DNA of 64,000 bases. Source: Gilliamella apicola. Its GTDB lineage: Bacteria; Pseudomonadota; Gammaproteobacteria; Enterobacterales; Orbaceae. The DNA lies in contig NZ_QGLP01000003.1 of the NCBI RefSeq assembly GCF_003202915.1, positions 124,001 to 188,000 on the forward strand, given 5' to 3'. The notes beneath the pieces were generated by a model. The model made no database searches. It saw only the letters and a program-made list of their open reading frames with translations, and had not been told where the DNA came from. A program made the position numbers and the translations under genes. This document shows positions 1 to 8,288 of this stretch, piece after piece; the first letter of the stretch is position 1, and each line of letters starts with the position of its first letter.

Positions 1-636
1 TTTAGCCGCAAAAATGATTTTCTGTTTCTCAAACTCTTCAGCCGATAATTTACTTTCATTTTGGCTGAGTATGGCTTGACGATAATCATTTAAATGGCGT
101 TCGGTAAGTAAGTAATCTTGCATAACTACGTCTTCACTTACCCCCAATGCAAATAGGGTTAAAGCTACGCCAACACCAGTTCTATCTTTACCTACTGCAC
201 AATGTTGCACTAAGGGTTTTCCATTAGCGCTAAGTAGTAGTGATGTTAACTTTTTATAAGCAAGATTATTAAAAGGTAATAATTGATAAAGTTTAATCAT
301 AAAATCAAACGGTGAATATTTTTTCATAACGAAAATATCATCACTGGTTAGGCTTGCTGTAATTTCATCACTTAATGGGTTTGCTGGCACATTAATATAT
401 TGACTGTTATTCCAAAGATTATCGGGATGACGATCAATTTCATGTTGATCTCGATAATCTAATACATAATGCAAATTAAGCTCATCAGATAAAAAGTTTT
501 TTTCACTATCATTAAGACGTGAAAATTCACCTGAACGATACAACATTCCTGTTCGAATTTGGCGACCATCACTGGTTTTAATGCCACCTAAGTCACGAAA
601 ATTGATGCCATTTTGGATTGGTACAACTGATGTCAT
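1..636 (-). CDS. Tyrosine/serine protein phosphatase family protein (3' end outside window)
   Basis: This open frame of 212 codons starts at an ATG (complement of 634-636) and runs off the left edge, so the C-terminus is missing. The N-terminus reads INFRDLGG, typical of the DSP/PTP-like Y_phosphatase3 family. The catalytic P-loop is visible as HCAVGKDRTG, with nucleophile Cys about residue 146 and Arg about 152. Family members hydrolyse phosphotyrosine, phosphoserine or phosphoinositide esters; the substrate here cannot be told. There is no signal peptide, so it is probably cytoplasmic. It is divergent from pepB, with about 100 bp between the two starts. Confidence 0.85.
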   Translation of the reverse strand, partial: MTSVVPIQNGINFRDLGGIKTSDGRQIRTGMLYRSGEFSRLNDSEKNFLSDELNLHYVLDYRDQHEIDRHPDNLWNNSQYINVPANPLSDEITASLTSDDIFVMKKYSPFDFMIKLYQLLPFNNLAYKKLTSLLLSANGKPLVQHCAVGKDRTGVGVALTLFALGVSEDVVMQDYLLTERHLNDYRQAILSQNESKLSAEEFEKQKIIFAAK

Positions 637-737
637 TATAGATCCTTATTTGCGCTTAACTTTGCTTGCTATCTTAACATGTTTCTGATTAGAATTGATT
701 TATCGTTTTTGCATTTTTATTGCTTGAGGAATTTATT

Positions 738-2018
738 ATGTCGAGTTTATCTATATTACTTTCGGAAAAACCTGCACCATCAAAGTGGGGAAAAGAGGCG
801 TTACTTAGTTTTTCAGATGATGCTGTTACCATTCATTATCAACCCGACCATCGACATGGCGCCATTCAGCGAGCCGCAAGAAAATTAGATAATCAAGGTA
901 TTAAGTCGGTTAAACTTAGTGGTGATAATTGGGATCTAGAATCGTGTTGGCATTTTTGGCTCGGTTATCGTAATGCCAAAAATAATAATAAGGTGAGTTG
1001 GGCAAAACTTAATAGCCAAGATAAACAAGAACTAAAATATCGCTTAGCGATTATTGATTGGTGTCGAGATATTGTTAATCAACAAGCAGAAACATTAAGT
1101 CCTCTAGAATTGGCCACGCAAAGTGCAAACTTAATCAGCAATTATTCCACAGATATTACCTATAACATCATTTCCGGCGAAGCATTAAAAGAACAGGATT
1201 TTATGGGAATTTATACGGTTGGCAAAGGATCAGATCGGCCGGCAGCGTTACTTGAGCTTGATTATAATCCGACTAACAACTCCAAAGCGCCAATTGTTGC
1301 GTGTTTAGTCGGTAAAGGTATCACTTTTGATTCTGGTGGTTATAGCTTAAAGCCAAGCAGTTTTATGGAATCAATGCGATCGGATATGGGAGGCGCGGCA
1401 TTGGTGACTGGTGCTTTGGCTCTTGCTATTGCTCGCGGAGTCAATCATCGCATCAAACTTTATTTATGCTGTGCTGATAATTTGGTAAGTGGTAATGCAT
1501 TCAAACTAGGTGATATTATTCGTTATCGTAATGGTAAAACAGTTGAAGTTGATAATACCGACGCCGAGGGTCGCTTGGTTTTAGCTGATGGATTAATTAG
1601 CGCAGATAATGATAAACCTCATTATATCATTGATTGCGCAACGCTTACTGGTGCAGCAAAAATTGCTGTAGGTAACGATTATCAATCATTACTCTCATTT
1701 GATGACAAATTTGCTAATCAGTTATTAGCAAGTAGCCAAGCTGAACATGAGGCATTTTGGCGATTACCATTAGCTGATTTTCACCGTTCTCAATTTCCAT
1801 CATCGTTTGCTGATATGGCCAATTCAGGATTACCCAATACCGCTGGAGCCAGCACTGCTGCGGCATTTTTATCACATTTTATAAAAAATTATAAACAAAA
1901 TTGGCTACACATTGACTGTTCAGCGACATTCCGTAAAAGCGCCACCGCTTTATGGGCAACTGGTGCAACAGGTATCGGGGTAAGAACGCTAGCTAATTTG
2001 TTAACTATATTAAAATGA
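738..2018 (+). CDS. pepB: Peptidase B, M17 leucyl aminopeptidase family
   Basis: This is a cytoplasmic, metal-dependent (two divalent ions) aminopeptidase that trims N-terminal residues from peptides. The M17 signature [12 protein letters not shown] and the metal-site segment [16 protein letters not shown] are both present. I chose the ATG at 738, which follows TGAGGA at 724-729, over the upstream in-frame TTG at 720. That gives 426 residues, essentially the length of E. coli PepB (427). It stands alone, with no isc genes next to it, although the isc operon lies about 13 kb downstream (in E. coli pepB follows fdx-iscX). pepA is the alternative, but PepA is longer (about 500 aa). Confidence 0.93.
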   Translation: MSSLSILLSEKPAPSKWGKEALLSFSDDAVTIHYQPDHRHGAIQRAARKLDNQGIKSVKLSGDNWDLESCWHFWLGYRNAKNNNKVSWAKLNSQDKQELKYRLAIIDWCRDIVNQQAETLSPLELATQSANLISNYSTDITYNIISGEALKEQDFMGIYTVGKGSDRPAALLELDYNPTNNSKAPIVACLVGKGITFDSGGYSLKPSSFMESMRSDMGGAALVTGALALAIARGVNHRIKLYLCCADNLVSGNAFKLGDIIRYRNGKTVEVDNTDAEGRLVLADGLISADNDKPHYIIDCATLTGAAKIAVGNDYQSLLSFDDKFANQLLASSQAEHEAFWRLPLADFHRSQFPSSFADMANSGLPNTAGASTAAAFLSHFIKNYKQNWLHIDCSATFRKSATALWATGATGIGVRTLANLLTILK

Positions 2019-2084
2019 TTAGTAATGATTTCATGATGCATTAAATAGAATTTTAAAAAAGTTTATAACTATATAAGGAATCTC

Positions 2085-2807
2085 ATGAATATAAAAAAGT
2101 TACTATTAGTTATGCTCCTCTTATTTTCTTTTGCTACTTATGCGAGGGATTGTGCAACAGAATTTGAAAATAAAAATTATGAAAAGGCACTTGTTGAATG
2201 TACACAAGAAGCAGAAGAAAATGACAAAGTGGCACAATATAATCTAGCTCGTATGTATGATGATGGTGAAGGAATAGAACAAGATAAACAAAAGGCGTTA
2301 TATTGGTATACAAAAGCAGCGGAAAACAGTGAATCTAACGCACAAAATAATTTAGCGGTTATGTATGATAAAGGTGATGGTGTAGAACAAGATAAACAGA
2401 AGGCAGCATATTGGTATACAAAAGCAGCGGAAAACAGTGAATCTAACGCACAAAATAATTTAGCGGCTATGTATGATAAAGGTGATGGTATAGAGCAAGA
2501 TAAACAAAAAGCGTTATATTGGTATACAAAAGCAGCGGAGCAAGGAGACTCAAGCGCTCAATATAATTTAGCAGTGATGTATGATGACGGTGAAGGTATA
2601 AAGCAAGATAAAATTAACGCTGAATATTGGTATATTAAAGCAGCGGAGCAAGGTCACCCCGGAGCACACTATAATTTAGCGTTTATGTATGATAAAGGAG
2701 ATGGAGTTAAGCAGAATAAATCTTTAGCTAACAATTATTTGAAACAGTCTTGTGAGTTGGGTTTTGAAAAGGCCTGTAATAAATTAAAAAATAATCCTAT
2801 GATTTAA
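2085..2807 (+). CDS. Secreted Sel1-repeat protein 1 (5 repeats)
   Basis: 240 residues: a signal peptide of about 20 residues (MNIKKLLLVMLLLFSFATYA), a short N-cap with two Cys in CX15C spacing, five 36-residue Sel1 repeats of the AQxNLAxMYDxGxG type, and a C-cap with CX7C. Sel1 repeats form alpha-helical solenoids that bind proteins; the partner is unknown. Repeats 2 and 3 are nearly identical in DNA (108-bp unit), which points to recent duplication inside the gene. It is the first member of the array. Its upstream region (2019-2084) differs from those of the other members. An AAGGA-type ribosome binding site precedes the ATG. Confidence 0.9.
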   Translation: MNIKKLLLVMLLLFSFATYARDCATEFENKNYEKALVECTQEAEENDKVAQYNLARMYDDGEGIEQDKQKALYWYTKAAENSESNAQNNLAVMYDKGDGVEQDKQKAAYWYTKAAENSESNAQNNLAAMYDKGDGIEQDKQKALYWYTKAAEQGDSSAQYNLAVMYDDGEGIKQDKINAEYWYIKAAEQGHPGAHYNLAFMYDKGDGVKQNKSLANNYLKQSCELGFEKACNKLKNNPMI

Positions 2808-2812
2808 TCAAA

Positions 2813-2838
2813 AACCACCTTAAATCACTAAGGTGGTT
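2813..2838 (+). terminator. Terminator hairpin of sel1 gene 1
   Basis: Perfect 10-bp stem AACCACCTTA / TAAGGTGGTT with loop AATCAC, just after the stop codon. The same hairpin follows the Sel1 genes ending at 7951 and 9212, and a variant follows the one ending at 4802. Confidence 0.8.
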
Positions 2839-2866
2839 TACTTGAAGTATTGATTAACTTTAAGGT

Positions 2867-3058
2867 CTATTGTTTATCTTCAATAACTGTTGCTTTTTTA
2901 ATATAGATTGGTTCAACAGGGACATTTTGATGTGGTCCCATTCGTTTAGTGGCTCGTTAACAATTTTATCAACGACATCCATTCCATTAATGACTTTACC
3001 AAAAACAGCATAACTATATTAGTCTGGTGATTGGTAATTAATGAAATCAATAATAACG
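2867..3058 (-). pseudogene. Decayed 3' end of ppiA, relic 1
   Basis: The DNA closely matches the C-terminal coding part of the complete ppiA at 9288-9480. Shared blocks include TTGTTTATCTTCAATAACTG, ACATTTTGATGTGG and CCAAAAACAGCATAAC. The stop-codon position has mutated and frame-breaking indels are present (for example near 2950). No 5' part of ppiA is present, so this is a duplication scar and not a gene. Confidence 0.9.
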
Positions 3059-3136
3059 GTTATTTTAGAAATATACTTTATCTATATTGGCAAATAAAAA
3101 ATAGTAGTGTCTACTTTAATATATATAGGAAATACT

Positions 3137-3310
3137 ATGAAAAAACTGGTTTCTTTTGGGGTATTAATTCTGTGTTTTTTTCAAGTTATGCTTGTCCATA
3201 TAAAACAGATTCCCAATAAAAATTATAAAAAGCCTTTGTCGGATGTGCACAAGAAACAAAACAAAGAAATGTTAATATGCAAAATTAAATTATTTTGGAA
3301 AACACTCTAA
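3137..3310 (+). pseudogene. Collapsed sel1 gene A (signal peptide fused to 3' tail)
   Basis: It begins MKKLVSFGVLILCFF, matching the signal peptide of the Sel1 protein starting at 8289, and is then frameshifted within the signal/N-cap region. The whole repeat region is missing. Near 3245-3285 the DNA joins sequence that matches the 3' end and downstream region of the Sel1 gene at 5551-6411. A short open frame survives to 3310 but holds no Sel1 repeat. Confidence 0.8.
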
Positions 3311-3554
3311 ATCCTCGTTTTTTATTTGCCAATATCAAGAGTAAGTTGATGTATTTATAATCTTAATTAAAATATCCATTCAATTAATGATTTTTTTCAA
3401 AAAAACATAGCTATATTTTTCTATTGATTTATTATGAAAATATTATTAATAATTTTGTATCAATTTTCTAAATACATTAATAGTTAATATCACTAAAATA
3501 ATATCATTAAAATATATAAGTATTAATGTCTGCTGCAATAGGTATAGGAAAACC
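3284..3554. repeat. Repeated intergenic block B, copy 1
   Basis: AT-rich spacer repeated at 5273-5569 and 6412-6703. Shared features are the segment after the Sel1 stop, a run like AATCTTAATTAAAATATCC, then ATTAATAATTTTGTAT and TTGATAGTTAATATC. It ends in the ribosome binding site of the next Sel1 gene. In this copy the downstream gene's start at 3555 is intact. Confidence 0.8.
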
Positions 3555-4802
3555 ATGAAAAAATATTTAACTTCTGGATTATTAGTTCTATTTTCTTTTT
3601 CAATTTATGCAAGCCAGTGCACTACATATATTGAACAAAAAAATTATGATAAAGCATTTGCAAAATGTACAAGAGAGGCGGCGAAAGGTAATAATAAAGC
3701 TCAATACTACCTTGGGGTTATGTATGATATTGGTAAAGGTGTCGTTCAAGATGAACAAAAGGCCTTATTTTGGTATACAAAAGCAGCAGAGCAAGGTAAT
3801 TCTAGCGCACAATATAATTTAGCACTTAGATATTATGAAGGTGATGGCATAGAGCAAGATAAACAAAAGGCTGCATATTGGTTTACAAAAGCTGCAGCCC
3901 AAGGGGATGCTAAAAGTCAATACAATTTAGCGTTTATGTATTATAACGGAAATGGCATAGAGCAAGATAAACAAAAAGCTTTTGTGTTTAATACCAAAAG
4001 TGCCGAACAAGGTATCCTCAAAGCACAATATAATTTAGCGGTTATGTATGACGAAGGTGATGGCACTGAGCAAGATAAACAAAAGGCGGTATATTGGTAT
4101 ACAAAAGCTGCCGAGCAAGATCATCCTGGTGCTCAATATAATTTGGCTCTTAAATATTATAATGGTGAAGGTGTCGAGCCAGATAAACAAATAGCGGTAT
4201 ATTGGTATACAAAAGCAGCTGAACAAGGTGAATCTAACGCCCAAAATAATTTAGCCTTTATGTATTATAAAGGTGATGGCATAGAGCAAGATAAACAAAT
4301 GGCGGTATATTGGTATACAGAAGCCGCAGAACAAGGTTATTCTAACGCCCAAAATAATTTAGCTTTTATGTATTATAATGGAGATGAAGTTGAACAAGAT
4401 AAACAAAATGCCGTATATTGGTATACAAAAGCTGCAGAGCAAGGTCATTCTAGCGCACAATATAATTTAGCACTTATGTATAATAACGGTGATGGCATTG
4501 AACGAGATAAACAAAAGGCGGTATATTGGTATACAAAAGCCGCAGAAGAAGGTCATTCTAAAGCACAATATAACTTAGCGTATATGTATTATAACGGTGA
4601 TGGTATCGAGCAAGATAAACAAAAGGCGGTATATTGGTATACAAAAGCCGCGGAACAAGGAAACTTAAGCGCACAATACAATTTGGCGACTATGTATGAG
4701 AATGGTGATGGTGTTAAGCTAAACAAAACAATTGCTAATAAGTATTTTAAACAGTCTTGTGAGCTAGGTTTTGAAATAGCTTGTGATAAATTAAAACAAT
4801 AA
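3555..4802 (+). CDS. Secreted Sel1-repeat protein 2 (10 repeats)
   Basis: 415 residues: signal peptide MKKYLTSGLLVLFSFSIYAS, an N-cap with CX15C (QC...KC), ten 36-residue Sel1 repeats, and the C-cap QSCELGFEIACDKLK with CX7C. The consensus repeat carries QDKQKAVYWYTKAAEQG. It is probably a periplasmic or secreted solenoid; the ligand is unknown. The ATG at 3555 has AGGAAAA upstream. The block-B spacer lies upstream and a ppiA relic downstream, so this is a mosaic unit compared with its neighbours. Two repeats (5 and 6) use EPDK or QMAVYWYTEA variants. Confidence 0.9.
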   Translation: MKKYLTSGLLVLFSFSIYASQCTTYIEQKNYDKAFAKCTREAAKGNNKAQYYLGVMYDIGKGVVQDEQKALFWYTKAAEQGNSSAQYNLALRYYEGDGIEQDKQKAAYWFTKAAAQGDAKSQYNLAFMYYNGNGIEQDKQKAFVFNTKSAEQGILKAQYNLAVMYDEGDGTEQDKQKAVYWYTKAAEQDHPGAQYNLALKYYNGEGVEPDKQIAVYWYTKAAEQGESNAQNNLAFMYYKGDGIEQDKQMAVYWYTEAAEQGYSNAQNNLAFMYYNGDEVEQDKQNAVYWYTKAAEQGHSSAQYNLALMYNNGDGIERDKQKAVYWYTKAAEEGHSKAQYNLAYMYYNGDGIEQDKQKAVYWYTKAAEQGNLSAQYNLATMYENGDGVKLNKTIANKYFKQSCELGFEIACDKLKQ

Positions 4803-4818
4803 TCCTATTTTTAAATGA

Positions 4819-4850
4819 AAAAACACCTTGAATCATTAAGGTGTTTTTTT
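4819..4850 (+). terminator. Terminator hairpin of sel1 gene 2
   Basis: AAACACCTT / AAGGTGTTT stem followed by a run of T. It is a diverged version of the AACCACCTTA hairpin used by sister genes. Confidence 0.8.
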
Positions 4851-4877
4851 TGAAATGTTTATTAATGTTAAAAAAGT

Positions 4878-5065
4878 TTATTGTTATCTTCAATCACCGC
4901 TGTCTTTTTAATTTCGATTGGTAAAACAAGTATATTTTAATGTGTACCACCCATGTGTTTGGTTGCTAGATTTGTAATTTTATCAATGATGTTCTTTCCT
5001 TTTATTACTTTTCCAAAACTGCATAACCATTATTTCTGATAATAAAAAAATCAATAATAATAGTT
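4878..5065 (-). pseudogene. Decayed 3' end of ppiA, relic 2
   Basis: This aligns with 9288-9480 (ppiA C-terminal part), including a stop-codon equivalent at 4878-4880, ATCTTCAATCACCGCTGTC and CAAAACTGCATAACCAT. It is more diverged than relic 1, with several indels. Confidence 0.85.
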
Positions 5066-5142
5066 ATTTACGATACATGTATTTATATATAATGAGTAAC
5101 ATAAAAAAATTGATGTCTATTTTAATCTGTATAGGAATTACA

Positions 5143-5272
5143 ATGAAGATGGAATTATTTTTTGATTACTAACTATTTTTTATTTATAAATTTATTTGGG
5201 TAATGAGAAAGCAAAAGCTGAACAAAAAATTATATAAAAACTTATGATAAATTAAAGCAATTAAACGAATAA
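5143..5272 (+). pseudogene. Collapsed sel1 gene B
   Basis: The upstream leader (TCTGTATAGGAATTACAATG) matches that of the Sel1 gene at 8289, giving a start at 5143, but stop codons follow within a few codons. The 3' piece decodes as YIKTYDKLKQLNE then stop (5231-5272). This aligns with YEKSCDKLNQLTE at the end of the Sel1 gene ending at 6411. The Sel1 repeats between them have been deleted. Confidence 0.8.
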
Positions 5273-5569
5273 TTAAATTATTCTGCAAAATTACTTTAAA
5301 TCACAGTTTTATCAAAATAGTACTCAATGAGTGATTTTTCTGTTTTTACCAAGATCAAAAATGAATTGATACATTTTTAATCTCAATCAAAATATCAATT
5401 CTATTAATGAATTTTTCTGAGAAAAAAAGTTATAGTTTTCTTTGATTTTTTTATACAAAATTCTATTAATAATTTTGTATAAATGATTTTAAATATATTG
5501 ATAGTTAATATCTCAAAAATAACATTCAAATAATATAAATAAGTTTTCATATTGAATATAAGGAAAATT
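5273..5569. repeat. Repeated intergenic block B, copy 2
   Basis: Closely similar to 6412-6703, with shared long tracts such as AATAATTAAATTATT, AAGATCAAAAATGA, ATAGTTTTCTTTGATTTTTT and TTGATAGTTAATATC. It ends at the Shine-Dalgarno sequence AAGGAAAAT. Confidence 0.85.
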
Positions 5570-6411
5570 ATGAGAAAGCCTTAACTTTATGTAAAGTGGA
5601 AGCAGAGCAAGGTAATACTGAATCTCAATATTTTTTAGCGTATATGTATGATGTAGGTAATGGTACAGAGCCAGATAAACAAAAGGCGTTTTATTGGTAT
5701 AAAAAAGCCGCGGAACAAGGTAACGTAGATGCACAAAACAATTTAGCGGTTATGTACAATGAAGGTGATGTCACCGAGATAAATATACAAAAGGCGTTTT
5801 ATTGGTACACAAAAGCAGCGGAGCAAGGTAATTCCATTGCACAAAAAAATTTAGCGCTTATGTATGATAAAGGTGATGGTATAGGGCCTGATAAGCAAAA
5901 GGCGTTATATTGGTATACAAAAGCAGCAAAACAAGATAATGCTGATGCCCAATATAATTTAGCGCTTATGTATGATGAAGGTGATGGCATAGTGCCTGAT
6001 AAACAAAAGGCGTTATATTGGTATACAAAAGCGGCAGAACAAGGTGAGTCTTACGCACAAAACAATTTAGCGATTATGTATGATGAAGGAAATGGCGTAA
6101 AGCCTGATAAGCAAAAGGCGTTATATTGGTATACAAAAGCGGCAGAACAAGGTAATGTTGACGCTCAATGTAATTTAGCGGCTATGTATGATGAGGGAGA
6201 CGGCATAAAGCCAGATAAACAAAAAACGGTATATTGGTATACAAAAGCCGCGGAGCGTGGTGATGCTCAAGCCCAATATCTTTTAGCGTATATGTATGAT
6301 AAAGGTAATGGTATTGAGCAAAATAAATCTTTAGCTAAAAAGTATTACCAACTAGCTTGCGAGCAACATTATGAAAAGTCTTGTGATAAATTAAATCAAT
6401 TAACAGAATAA
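5551..6411 (+). pseudogene. Sel1-repeat gene 3, start and signal peptide deleted (7 repeats)
   Basis: The frame encodes seven intact Sel1 repeats plus the CX7C C-cap (ACEQHYEKSC). Reading upstream in frame gives IEYKENYEKALTLCKVEAEQG, the mature N-cap of its sisters with only the second Cys. No ATG or signal peptide precedes it. The sisters' ribosome binding site (AAGGAAAAT, 5560-5568) is joined directly to the N-cap codons. The ATG it would serve (5570) opens only a four-codon frame. The first usable alternative start, GTG at 5596, has no ribosome binding site. If translated at all, the product would be cytoplasmic. The long uninterrupted frame shows that the damage is recent. Confidence 0.7.
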
Positions 6412-6703
6412 TTAAATTATTTCAGAAAACATTTTAAATCACCGTTTTTCACAAAAAGCATTCTACGAGTGCTTTTTCTATTTTCCCTTAAGATCAAAAA
6501 TGAGTTGAGGTATTTTTAATCTTAATCAAAATAGCCATTCTATTAATGATTTTTTCTGAAAAACTAGATATAGTTTTCTTTGATTTTTTATAAAAATCCT
6601 ATTAATAATTTGTATAAATTTCCTAAATATATTGATAGTTAATATCCATAAAATAACATTTAAAAAGCATAAATAAGTTTTCGTAGTGAATATAAGGAAA
6701 ATC
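6412..6703. repeat. Repeated intergenic block B, copy 3, with terminator hairpin
   Basis: The same block as 5273-5569. It contains an AAAAAGCA / TGCTTTTT hairpin at 6453-6477 that can end the upstream Sel1 transcript, and it finishes with AAGGAAAATC before the ATG at 6704. Confidence 0.85.
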
Positions 6704-7951
6704 ATGAAAAAAGGATTATTAGTCATATTATCAGTCTTATTTTCTTCTGCAGTTTATGCCAATCCATGCAAAATATATTGGTCTGTGGGAAATTATGTAA
6801 AAGCCTTTACGCCATGTAAAGAAGATGCTGAACAAGGGTATGCCGAAGCCCAATATATTTTAGCGATTATGTATGATGAAGGTGAAGGCATTGAGCAAGA
6901 TAAACAAAAGGCGGTGTATTGGTATACAAAAGCAGCAGAACGAGGTTATCTTGATGCCCAATTAAAATTAGCGGTTATGTATGATGATGAAGATGGTGCC
7001 GAGCAAGATAAACAAAAAGCGGTATATTGGTATACAAAAGCCTCGGAGAAAGGACATTCCGGTGCACAAAACAATTTAGGGGTTAAGTATGATAAAGGTA
7101 ATGGTGTAAAACAAGATAAACAAACAGCAGTTTTTTGGTTTACTAAAGCGGCACGACAAGGTGATTCTAACGCCCAAAAAAATTTAGGAAATATGTATTA
7201 TAAAGGTGAAGGAATAGAACAAGATAAACAACAAACTGTATTTTGGTATGAGAAAGCAGGCGAACAAGGTGATGTTAATGCCCAATATAATTTAGCGGTT
7301 ATGTATAGTAACGGTGATGGAGTAGAGCCAGATAAACAAAAGGCGTTTTATTGGTATACAAAAGCAGCGGAAAATGGATATTCCAGTGCACAAAATAATT
7401 TAGCGGTTATGTATTATGGCGGTGATGGAATAGAGCCAGATAAACAAAAGGCGGTATATTGGTTTACAAAAGCGGCGGAGCAAGGTGTTCCCCAAGCACA
7501 ATATAATTCAGCAGTTATGTATGATGAGGGTGATGGAATAGAGCCAGATAAACAAAAGGCGTTTTATTGGTATACAAAAGCAGCGGAGCAAGGTCATTCT
7601 CGTGCACAATACAATCTAGCGTTTATGTATAATAAAGATGATGGCATAGAGCCAGATAAACAAAAGGTAATATATTGGTATACAAAAGCAGCGGAGAAGG
7701 GACATCCCGAAGCACAAAACAATTTAGCGGGTATGTATAAACGAGGTGATGGCGTAGAACAAGATAAAGAAAAAGCTGTAAATTTATATACTAAAGCCGC
7801 TGAGCAAGGTCATTTTACCGCACAATATAATTTAGCGGTTATGTATGATAAAGGTGATGGCGTTGAGCAAAACAAATCATTAGCTAAAGAGTATTTCAAA
7901 CAGTCTTGTGAGCAGAGTTTTGAAATAGCTTGTGATGAACTAAAAAAATAA
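6704..7951 (+). CDS. Secreted Sel1-repeat protein 4 (10 repeats)
   Basis: 415 residues from ATG 6704, which has AAGGAAAATC upstream; an in-frame GTG at 6686 is not needed. Order: signal peptide MKKGLLVILSVLFSSAVYA, N-cap PCKIYWSVGNYVKAFTPC (CX15C), ten 36-residue Sel1 repeats, and C-cap SCEQSFEIAC (CX7C). Several repeats carry EPDKQKAFYWYTKAAE, the variant common in gene 3, while others carry EQDK as in gene 2. This suggests exchange of repeat units between paralogues. The protein is likely exported; its partner is unknown. Confidence 0.9.
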   Translation: MKKGLLVILSVLFSSAVYANPCKIYWSVGNYVKAFTPCKEDAEQGYAEAQYILAIMYDEGEGIEQDKQKAVYWYTKAAERGYLDAQLKLAVMYDDEDGAEQDKQKAVYWYTKASEKGHSGAQNNLGVKYDKGNGVKQDKQTAVFWFTKAARQGDSNAQKNLGNMYYKGEGIEQDKQQTVFWYEKAGEQGDVNAQYNLAVMYSNGDGVEPDKQKAFYWYTKAAENGYSSAQNNLAVMYYGGDGIEPDKQKAVYWFTKAAEQGVPQAQYNSAVMYDEGDGIEPDKQKAFYWYTKAAEQGHSRAQYNLAFMYNKDDGIEPDKQKVIYWYTKAAEKGHPEAQNNLAGMYKRGDGVEQDKEKAVNLYTKAAEQGHFTAQYNLAVMYDKGDGVEQNKSLAKEYFKQSCEQSFEIACDELKK

Positions 7952-7969
7952 TCCTAATATTTGATGAAA

Positions 7970-7995
7970 AACCACCTTAAATCACTAAGGTGGTT
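7970..7995 (+). terminator. Terminator hairpin of sel1 gene 4
   Basis: AACCACCTTA / TAAGGTGGTT stem with loop AATCAC, identical to those at 2813 and 9231. Confidence 0.8.
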
Positions 7996-8026
7996 TGTTT
8001 GGAATGTTTATTCATTTTAGAGCAAC

Positions 8027-8215
8027 TTATTGTTTATCTTAAATAAATGTTGCTTTGTTATATGTCATTGGTTCAATGGGATCATTTTGATGTGGTCACA
8101 TATGTTAATTTGATTAGTCACAATCTTATCCACAATCTCTCTTTTTTACTGAGGTTGTCCATAATACAATAACTTCATTTTTAGTGATCGGTAATTAAGA
8201 AGTTAATACTAATGA
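8027..8215 (-). pseudogene. Decayed 3' end of ppiA, relic 3
   Basis: This aligns with 9288-9480. It keeps CAACTTATTGTTTATCTT at the stop codon and CATTTTGATGTGGTC, then becomes increasingly diverged, with ATTGGTTCAATGGGATCATT still recognisable. Its far end merges into the upstream region of the next Sel1 gene. Confidence 0.85.
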
Positions 8216-8288
8216 TTATCTTGTTACATACGTTTATATATAATGTCTAAAAAAATTAATATCTCTTTTAATCTGTATAGGAAATACA

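Noticed and set aside
679-888. 69-codon frame overlapping the start of pepB
   Set aside because: Different frame within pepB, no ribosome binding site, no recognisable domain.
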